From assembly GCA_002399085.1 (NCBI GenBank), contig DHCY01000027.1, positions 83,838 through 100,589 of the forward strand: 16,752 bases of DNA, written 5' to 3'. Shown piece after piece: positions 6,818 through 11,969 of the stretch (the stretch's first letter is position 1; every line of letters starts with the position of its first letter). The notes beneath the pieces were generated by a model, which saw nothing but the letters and a program-made list of their open reading frames with translations, made no database searches and was not told the DNA's origin. Source of the DNA: Anaerolineaceae bacterium UBA4890 (lineage in GTDB: Bacteria; Chloroflexota; Anaerolineae; Anaerolineales; Anaerolineaceae). The translations under genes were made by a program, and so were the position numbers.

Positions 6818-7153
6818 CTACTCCTCAATAATTTCCTGAACTGTTTTGTTGTTTTCATACCATTGGGCACGCAATCGGTCGTAAAAGCGAAGACCCTCGG
6901 GCGATATTTGATAATACTTACGCGGTTTATCGGTGCTGGTATCCCAGTCTGAACTGAGCAAACCCTGCTTCTCCAACCGACGCAAGAGGGGATAAACAGT
7001 GTTAGCTTCAATTGGGAAACCCTGCTCTCCCAATGATTTGACCAACTCGTAACCATAAACAGGTCGCTTGCACTGGCTTAGAACAACCAGATTAGTCAAC
7101 CCCCGCCTGAGCTCGATGCTGACGTTCTCGAATGTGTTTTCAAAATCTTCCAT
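6818..7153 (-). CDS. PadR-family transcriptional regulator
   Basis: This 111-residue winged-helix regulator of the PadR family has the core signature VYGYELVKSL followed by ANTVYPLLRRLEKQGLL (about 49-65). The wing follows (KPRKYYQISPEG, about 75-86), then a short C-terminal helix for dimer formation. The longer open frame to 7207 is not used: AAGGAG sits 5 nt before ATG 7153, downstream of the promoter, and the promoter's own -35 box occupies the extension. PadR proteins usually repress their own operon and a membrane target by binding a dyad near the promoter; such a dyad lies at 7189-7206. It probably controls itself and the HAAS protein, and perhaps the divergent gene at 7297. Confidence 0.9.
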   Translation of the reverse strand: MEDFENTFENVSIELRRGLTNLVVLSQCKRPVYGYELVKSLGEQGFPIEANTVYPLLRRLEKQGLLSSDWDTSTDKPRKYYQISPEGLRFYDRLRAQWYENNKTVQEIIEE

Positions 7154-7177
7154 AGTGCTCCTTTCCATCATGCCTGT

Positions 7178-7207
7178 ATTATACTGTATGACACACTGTA
7201 ATGTCAA
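7178..7207 (-). promoter_or_regulatory. Promoter of the padR-HAAS operon
   Basis: On the minus strand TTGACA (7202-7207) and TATAAT (7178-7183) are both perfect consensus hexamers, 18 bp apart. The expected start is about 7171, leaving a leader of some 18 nt that contains AAGGAG. Confidence 0.78.
7189..7206. promoter_or_regulatory. Candidate PadR operator TGACA-N8-TGTCA
   Basis: A perfect 5-bp inverted repeat with 8-nt spacing overlaps the -35 box and spacer of the padR promoter, comparable in spacing to ATGT-N8-ACAT boxes of known PadR proteins. ACTGTA also recurs directly at 7183-7188 and 7195-7200. Autorepression is the simplest reading. Confidence 0.4.
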
Positions 7208-7242
7208 ATATGTAATATTATTTATTTGCTATAAAACAGAAA

Positions 7243-7272
7243 TTGCCAATTTTCTGTTAATTGCTTTATAGT
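7243..7272 (+). promoter_or_regulatory. Candidate promoter of the DUF952-phosphatase gene
   Basis: TTGCCA (7243-7248) and TATAGT (7267-7272) are separated by 18 bp and lie 24 nt before ATG 7297. An inverted repeat ACAGAAA-N8-TTTCTGT (about 7237-7258) covers the -35 region and may be an operator. Confidence 0.4.
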
Positions 7273-7296
7273 TATCAAAACTTTTAGGAGGACGGC

Positions 7297-8148
7297 ATGA
7301 TCTATCACATCACCACCCAGTCTGCCTGGCAGCAAGCGCAAAAGAAAGGCGAATATATCCCTGAAGCTTTCTCTGCAGATGGATTCATTCATTGCTCCGA
7401 TCATTATCAAATCGAAAACACCGCCAACCGCTTTTATGCCTCCACTCCAGACCTGGTTGTACTGGAAATTGAACCGGACAGACTGGTTGCACCCCTGATT
7501 TACGAAAACCTGGAAGGCGGTGAGATGACCTTCCCTCACATCTACGGTCCTCTCAACCTGGATGCGGTTGTCTCCACCTTTGAGTTTGAAAAGACAACTG
7601 ACGGAAATCTGGTGCTCCCTGACTCCCAGCAGCACCCTGAACCCACCCTCTTCAGTGAGTTACCTTTCGGAGAAACCGGACGAGTCTTCCGTTCACCCAC
7701 GCCAGGCAGCCATATGTTTGACCCGCAGGACGAAGTGTTGGAAATCTACCTGGCAAATAATGTCAACACTGTTGTTGTTCTCAACCCAGAGGAGGAACAC
7801 CTGCGTTTTTCGGGGAAAAACCTATTGGACCGCTATAAACAGGCTGGTCTGCGTGTGATCTATGACCCTGTGCCTGATTTTTCTGCTCCGCCGGTTGGTC
7901 ATTGGGACCAGTCGCTCCAGGAAGCCGTATCGGCAGTGAGAAATGGTGAAAACCTGGCGGTGCACTGCCACGCTGGTGTCGGGCGCACAGGCATATTTAC
8001 CGCCCTGATGGCACACGAACTGCTTGGCACCGATGCTGATGAGTCTATAGCCTGGGTTCGCAAGTACATCCCCTATGCCATCGACACCGACTACCAAAAA
8101 CGCTTCGTGCGTGAACAGATCGAACGAATGGATAGCGAACAGAAATGA
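7297..8148 (+). CDS. DUF952 domain fused to a Cys-based protein phosphatase
   Basis: This 283-residue, probably cytoplasmic protein has two domains. Residues 1-97 are a full DUF952 domain: IYHITTQSAW at the start, DGFIHCS (29-34), LIYENLEGGEMTFPHIYG (67-84). The biochemical role of DUF952 is unproven; a relation to ADP-ribosyltransferase folds has been suggested, as I recall it. After a linker (98-125), residues 126-275 form a tyrosine/dual-specificity phosphatase. Its P-loop is HCHAGVGRTG: nucleophile Cys224, phosphate-binding Arg230, and a likely general acid Asp194 thirty residues earlier (DPVPDFSAPP). AGGAGG lies 5 nt before ATG 7297, so the start is sure. The gene is divergent from padR and stands alone. 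It should hydrolyse phosphate monoesters on protein or another ligand; how the two domains cooperate is unknown. Confidence 0.85.
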   Translation: MIYHITTQSAWQQAQKKGEYIPEAFSADGFIHCSDHYQIENTANRFYASTPDLVVLEIEPDRLVAPLIYENLEGGEMTFPHIYGPLNLDAVVSTFEFEKTTDGNLVLPDSQQHPEPTLFSELPFGETGRVFRSPTPGSHMFDPQDEVLEIYLANNVNTVVVLNPEEEHLRFSGKNLLDRYKQAGLRVIYDPVPDFSAPPVGHWDQSLQEAVSAVRNGENLAVHCHAGVGRTGIFTALMAHELLGTDADESIAWVRKYIPYAIDTDYQKRFVREQIERMDSEQK

Positions 8149-8244
8149 TTAGGCGTCATAGAGGCGGCTCCCAGACCTACTCAAGCCCCATCGATCACAA
8201 TTGAACGGTTGGGTTTGGGCCACACACAAATAATTCTCGTCCAT

Positions 8245-8280
8245 AAAAAAAGAGAGCAACGGATTGTCGCTCTCTTTTTT
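8245..8280. terminator. Bidirectional intrinsic terminator
   Basis: An A-run, AGAGAGC stem, short loop, GCTCTCT and T-run serve both convergent neighbours: the phosphatase fusion from the left and the PT-rich lipoprotein from the right. The stem is perfect over the GC-rich part and continues into the A/T tracts. Confidence 0.85.
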
Positions 8281-8296
8281 ACTCTTATTTTATAGA

Positions 8297-9229
8297 TTAT
8301 TTGATATTCAAAGTCATATCAAAGGTCGAACTGGTATTCTTCGAATTGGTCACCGAGATGACGTAATCTCCAGAAACTGGCAGTTTGCCTTCAAAACTTG
8401 TCTTTCCCTCGGAACTGGAAAGTAAAACATCTCCACCCAGCTTGTAGATACTCAGCACCAATCCATCGGTCGGGCTGATGCTGACCTTCATGGTCTGATC
8501 TTTGGCTGCCCAGGCGACAAAGTTATGCGTATAGTAAGCGGGTACGGTTGCTCTCGCGATCAGCGTATCTTTGCCCGACTCAAAACTTACCCGCTGGGGT
8601 GCCTGGACGTAAAGGTTGATATCAGCAGCGTAACCAGCCGTGCGTACGTCGATATACCAATCGCCATTTTCGCTGGCATAGTCACGATACCAGGTCCACT
8701 TTTGAGAGAAATTCACCAACTCTTTGCCTTTTTCCGTAGTAATGGCAATGTGGGCAGTTGAGCTGCTGGTCAAAGTCACCTCGGCTAACTGATATTGCGT
8801 CAATCTCAAGGCATAACGTTTGGTCGTATTAGCCGGGATTGTTTCTTTAACCGTGTAGTTCGTCGTTCCGGTCGCAAAACTGATACGGGTTACCCCGGAA
8901 GGCGCGCTGGTGGCTGTCGCTGGAACTGGTGTAACCGGTATAACTGTGACCACCGGAATCGACGTAGCGGTCGGCGGTACGGCAGTAGGGGGAACGCTTG
9001 TGGCAGTGGGCGGAATCTGAGTTGCTGTGGGTGGGAATTCGGTTTCCGCGGATGACGGTAGTGTTGCCGTTTGTTGCTGCTGGGCGAGCTTTGTCAGGGT
9101 CGCTTCGGCAAACAAAGCCACCTGTGTCATCGAGTCGCCTGGCGATGTGGTGGGAGCAGGCATGTAACAGCCTGCCAGAAAAACCATGATCAGGGTCATG
9201 GAGGTTAACACGAAAATTCTTTTTTTCAT
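8297..9229 (-). CDS. Lipoprotein, PT-rich linker and two PPC-like beta domains
   Basis: This is a 310-residue predicted lipoprotein. The signal peptide ends in lipobox LAGC (Cys21). A short helix with QQQQ follows, then a Pro/Thr/Ala-rich linker (about 53-112) made of PPTAT-like units. Two related beta-sandwich domains come next (about 114-210 and 213-310), each opening with R-I/V-SF-x-(T/S)G. The second ends with LPVSGDYVISV, the pattern of bacterial pre-peptidase C-terminal (PPC)-like domains. It probably sits at the cell surface and binds ligand or cell-wall material; no enzyme is fused to it. A TTG codon directly precedes the ATG, but GAGG spacing (about 6 nt) favours ATG 9229. The VanZ-like gene lies 74 nt upstream on the same strand and may share its transcript. 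Confidence 0.78.
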   Translation of the reverse strand: MKKRIFVLTSMTLIMVFLAGCYMPAPTTSPGDSMTQVALFAEATLTKLAQQQQTATLPSSAETEFPPTATQIPPTATSVPPTAVPPTATSIPVVTVIPVTPVPATATSAPSGVTRISFATGTTNYTVKETIPANTTKRYALRLTQYQLAEVTLTSSSTAHIAITTEKGKELVNFSQKWTWYRDYASENGDWYIDVRTAGYAADINLYVQAPQRVSFESGKDTLIARATVPAYYTHNFVAWAAKDQTMKVSISPTDGLVLSIYKLGGDVLLSSSEGKTSFEGKLPVSGDYVISVTNSKNTSSTFDMTLNIK

Positions 9230-9303
9230 CAAGACCTCACTTTAAGCATTGAATTCTTGCTTATCTTACAGACGCTGGCAGAGCAGGAATAGTTCCACCT
9301 GCA

Positions 9304-9981
9304 TCATTGCGGTATCTGCCGGTACAAATAGTATCCATAATGATAGATTCCGACCGCCGCACCTGCAACTATTAGTAGAAAGATAACAGCATAGAGAAAA
9401 GCCCTGGGGCGGGCGGCATCTCTGATTCGTTCGAAAAAGGACCTTATCGGTTTTATCGAATTTAGAATCGCATACACAACGAAACCGAGCAGTGTCCCAA
9501 AGGTGTTCAACATGAGATCGTCCACATCGAAGACGCGCGCTTCCAAAAATGTTTGGGCAAGTTCAATCACTATAGAAAATGACAATCCCAGCAGCACCAC
9601 CAGCCAGCCCCGGTTCAAGCGCTTTTCCAGCAGGGGAATCATGAAGCCTAGCGGCGAAAAAATCAGGATGTTACCTACCAGGTTGACGAAGACAATCCTT
9701 CGCGTGACACCGTCGTCAAACCTTGAAGCACTTTCAATCATGCGCAAAATGCCCTGCAGCGGGACCAGATTTGCCCATTGGTTCTGCCGTTCCAACAAAA
9801 TTACAAAAGGTTCAAATGTGTTGTAGAGCAGGAACGCAACATAGAAGAACAACCCCCACAACATTATCTCACGCCAAAAATAAGGGTTGCCATGCAATAC
9901 AGAGCGCAACACTCTCGACACAACCCATGCAACCAGCACGATCATAAAGAGCAATTCAAAGTCAAAGGTAAAGTAAATCAT
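9304..9981 (-). CDS. VanZ-family membrane protein
   Basis: This 225-residue integral membrane protein has about six hydrophobic segments. The VanZ-domain signature is clear: NLVGNILIFSPLGF (100-113) in one helix, then IELAQTFL (139-146) and a FDVDDLMLNTFGTLLGF segment (151-167) with the conserved Asp, Asn and Gly residues. A further TM segment lies at the C-terminus (196-214). VanZ itself gives low-level teicoplanin resistance by an unclear mechanism. Most members, including stand-alone ones such as this, have no known substrate, so a resistance role should not be assumed. The frame is open to 10035, but CGAGG lies 5 nt before ATG 9981 and the domain starts there. It is divergent from the SixA-like gene (122-bp gap) and may be co-transcribed with the lipoprotein downstream. 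Confidence 0.85.
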   Translation of the reverse strand: MIYFTFDFELLFMIVLVAWVVSRVLRSVLHGNPYFWREIMLWGLFFYVAFLLYNTFEPFVILLERQNQWANLVPLQGILRMIESASRFDDGVTRRIVFVNLVGNILIFSPLGFMIPLLEKRLNRGWLVVLLGLSFSIVIELAQTFLEARVFDVDDLMLNTFGTLLGFVVYAILNSIKPIRSFFERIRDAARPRAFLYAVIFLLIVAGAAVGIYHYGYYLYRQIPQ

Positions 9982-10103
9982 AAGACCTCGTTCGCATTGT
10001 ATCCGATTCTGGAATGTTGACGTTCTTACAGACAACGTACTAAACCTTCTGTCTATGTTATCATTTCAATAAGATTGCTATTGTGGATTTTTTGGAGATG
10101 ACA

Positions 10104-10733
10104 ATGACTAAGACCTTAATGATATTACGCCACGCCAAGTCAAGTTGGAAAGACAAACACCTGAACGACTTTGACCGTCCACTGAAGAAAAATGGTGTAG
10201 AAACTGCCGAACTGATCGGCAAGATCATCGCTCATGGCAATTTCCTACCGGATATCGTGGTCAGCTCCCCAGCCAAACGGGCAAAAGAGACCGTTGAGAT
10301 TGTGAATAAGTACTCTGGTTACGAGGGCACTACCGAATTTGTGGATTCTCTTTATATGGGTGAACCAGGAGATTACATCCGGGCGCTACGTCAACTCCCC
10401 GATGAAGTAAATCGGGCAATGGTGGTCGGGCACAATCCCGGTCTTGAAGCCCTGATGCAACTGCTGGAAGGCAAAGTAAATGCTCTTTCCACCGGCGCGC
10501 TGGGTATTTTGAACTTGGAATTATCGCATTGGGGCGATCTTAATTCTTCTACCGTTGGCAAACTTGCCAAGTTTTTAGATCCTGAAGAGATGGATCTTAA
10601 AGAAATCGAGGAAAAAATGGCAAAAGACAAGAAAGACAAAGACAAAGACAAAAACAAAGACAAAGCCAAAGATAAAGACAAGAAAGATAAGAAGGATAAG
10701 AAAGACAAGAAGGACAAGAAGGACAAGAAGTAA
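10104..10733 (+). CDS. SixA-like histidine phosphatase with Lys/Asp tail
   Basis: This 209-residue cytoplasmic protein belongs to the histidine phosphatase (phosphoglycerate mutase-like) superfamily, SixA branch. Catalytic elements visible are LRHAKSSW (Arg9, nucleophile His10), SSPAKRAKET (52-63, with Arg59) and VVGHNPG (107-113, second His110). SixA in E. coli removes phosphate from histidine on phosphotransfer proteins; that substrate cannot be assumed here. Residues 173-209 are an almost pure Lys/Asp tail absent from ordinary SixA proteins, encoded by 6-bp then 9-bp repeats. A GTG at 10083 is in frame, but GGAG lies 6 nt before ATG 10104, which also fits the family start. The gene is followed by a strong terminator at 10842 and appears monocistronic. 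Confidence 0.87.
   Translation: MTKTLMILRHAKSSWKDKHLNDFDRPLKKNGVETAELIGKIIAHGNFLPDIVVSSPAKRAKETVEIVNKYSGYEGTTEFVDSLYMGEPGDYIRALRQLPDEVNRAMVVGHNPGLEALMQLLEGKVNALSTGALGILNLELSHWGDLNSSTVGKLAKFLDPEEMDLKEIEEKMAKDKKDKDKDKNKDKAKDKDKKDKKDKKDKKDKKDKK
10620..10730 (+). repeat. In-frame low-complexity repeat coding the Lys/Asp tail
   Basis: The end of the SixA-like gene is made of AAAGAC-type hexamers and, after about 10670, AAGAAGGAC/AAGAAAGAT-type nonamers. Both unit lengths keep the reading frame, so slippage would change only tail length. Confidence 0.8.
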
Positions 10734-10841
10734 AACCCTGTTCTTTTCTTTGAAAAGGGATTAGCCAATAGCATCGCCTGGTTAACCTCCTTTTGTAAAA
10801 CAATTTTGTTTCTTTACCTCTCGCTTCGAGTGTTATTTACG

Positions 10842-10868
10842 CCCGCCTGTGATTAGGCGGGTTTTTTT
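10842..10868 (+). terminator. Rho-independent terminator after the SixA-like gene
   Basis: CCCGCCT and AGGCGGG form a perfect 7-bp stem around a 6-nt loop and are followed by seven T. It lies about 110 nt past the stop codon. A weaker hairpin, CTTTTC-TTT-GAAAAG, lies closer to the gene (about 10745-10759). Confidence 0.9.
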
Positions 10869-10930
10869 CGATTATGCCGGTCTTGCGCAGCACCCCGACG
10901 CTTGTCATCCTGAACAAAGTGAAGGATCTT

Positions 10931-10984
10931 GAATTTGTCTGTCATTCTGAATTTGTCTGTCATTCTGAATTTGGCTGTCATTCT
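10931..10984. repeat. 18-bp tandem repeat, three units
   Basis: GAATTTGTCTGTCATTCT is repeated at 10931-10948 and 10949-10966, and with one change (GGCT for GTCT) at 10967-10984. Its 3' half is the start of the dispersed repeat core, so it probably grew by local duplication of a repeat edge. Confidence 0.9.
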
Positions 10985-11063
10985 GAACGCACGTAGGCTT
11001 ATTCTGTCTCTGTTCGGTTACCATCTCTGGTTTCCCAAGAGTGTACCAACAATAAGTCTAATG

Positions 11064-11170
11064 GAACGAAGTGAAGAATCTTAACAGTATTGCCACAACG
11101 ATTCCAGCCCAGTACCATCAAGATCCTTCGCACTCGAAGAGTCCTGCGGAAGAAGGCTCAGGATGACAGA
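11064..11170. repeat. 107-bp direct repeat, copy 1
   Basis: This unit contains a plus-oriented repeat core, a unique centre and a minus-oriented long copy. It matches copy 2 (11255-11361) with no gaps and about 7 substitutions by my count (roughly 93% identity). Confidence 0.85.
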
Positions 11171-11254
11171 CGTTCGATTGTGCCGGCGTCCTCGCCGAGC
11201 ACGCGATTTCACCGAAGACGTCCATTCTTTATCATCCTGAACGTTTGTCATTCT

Positions 11255-11361
11255 GAACGAAGTGAAGAATCTTAACAGTACTGCCACAACGTTTCCGACC
11301 AAATACCATCAAGATCCTTCGCACTCGAAGAGTCCTACGGAAGAAGGCTCAGGATGACAGA
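11255..11361. repeat. 107-bp direct repeat, copy 2
   Basis: Same length and structure as copy 1. The differences lie mostly in the central part between the two opposing repeat cores, and those cores are almost unchanged. Confidence 0.85.
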
Positions 11362-11518
11362 TGGTAAGATCCTTCGCACTCGAAGAGACCTGCGGAAAAA
11401 AGCTCAAGATGACAAAAGTCTTGTCATCCTGAACGAAGTGAAGGATCTTATCGTTAATTTTACAAAACTGAATTCCGAAGACAGCACAATTGAGAGCGTT
11501 GCTTTGCCTGCATCTCTT

Positions 11519-11920
11519 TTATGATAAATCGGTCCATTCGACCGATTTCCAAATCACCAGGCATTCCTGTAAATCTTGTGCATTGTCAAGATAAAACGAA
11601 GTTTGCAGCACGCCATAAGGAGCGGTCGTGAAGGCGTGTACTGCCAGGCGCACATGCCCGGGCATGATTTCCTCTTGCTTCAGATAAGCATACCGTTGAA
11701 TTTCACCGTCATCCTCAACGATGTTCTCCAATTTCTCTGCTTCCACCCTGCCTTTCAGGTTTGCTAACAAAACCTGGCGGTGTTTTTCACCCGAATAGGC
11801 AAAAATCGTGGTAAGCAGCGTAATTCCTGGCTTCCAAAAGACAACATGGTCGCCCTCTTTGCGCTGATGCATATCTTCTGGCACATCCAGGGACCATTCC
11901 TGTGACAACTTGATTCGCAT
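11519..11920 (-). CDS. Small conserved hypothetical protein
   Basis: This 133-residue protein is of unknown function, with no signal peptide or membrane segment. It begins KLSQEWSLDVPEDM and continues with HVVFWKPGITLLTTIF (25-40), then two further strand-rich segments and an ending YLDNAQDLQECLVIWKSV. That matches, from memory, a family of small uncharacterised bacterial proteins with a W-S-x-D-V start and an (F/L)W(K/R)PG(I/L)T motif. The gene lies 49 nt downstream of the APC-Usp transporter on the same strand, so co-transcription is possible. However, TATAAT sits exactly 6 nt before ATG 11920 and no Shine-Dalgarno sequence is at normal distance, so a leaderless transcript of its own is also possible. 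Confidence 0.6.
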   Translation of the reverse strand: MRIKLSQEWSLDVPEDMHQRKEGDHVVFWKPGITLLTTIFAYSGEKHRQVLLANLKGRVEAEKLENIVEDDGEIQRYAYLKQEEIMPGHVRLAVHAFTTAPYGVLQTSFYLDNAQDLQECLVIWKSVEWTDLS

Positions 11921-11926
11921 ATGGCG

Positions 11927-11932
11927 ATTATA
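11927..11932 (-). promoter_or_regulatory. -10 box placed for leaderless transcription
   Basis: The minus strand reads TATAAT-CGCCAT-ATG, the same 6-nt spacing as at the YgjP gene (813-818). The predicted transcription start falls on the A of ATG 11920. No convincing -35 is visible. Confidence 0.35.
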
Positions 11933-11969
11933 CCTTTTTCCGGACCAATCCGTGCCGTTCCTCCTGTTG

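Larger units (their letters stand above)
10902..11449. repeat. Cluster of dispersed 'HSERSEES'-type repeats
   Basis: There are several copies of a repeat whose core is TGTCATYCTGAACGAAG followed by TGAARGATCTT. Plus-oriented copies lie at 10902-10930, 11064-11092 (partial), 11245-11273 and 11421-11449. Minus-oriented, longer copies lie at 11120-11168, 11311-11359 and 11366-11415. Small fragments occur at 10976-10990 and 11231-11243. The longer form carries an inner hairpin, ACTC-GAA-GAGT flanked by CCTTC and GAAGG. Translation of such repeats gives the well-known spurious CHSERSEES peptides. No credible gene lies anywhere in 10734-11518. Confidence 0.85.

Noticed and set aside
9304..9981. Glycopeptide resistance role for the VanZ-like gene
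   Set aside because: No vanH, vanA, vanX or vanR/S partners are present, and stand-alone VanZ-domain proteins are common in bacteria without resistance.
10391..10803. Leu/Ser-rich open frames antisense to the SixA tail
   Set aside because: They are mirror images of the Lys/Asp repeat, with no start signals.
11081..11302. Small open frames in the repeat cluster, including one ending NVCHSERSEES
   Set aside because: These are the known spurious translations of the dispersed repeat; there is no ribosome binding site and no conserved protein.
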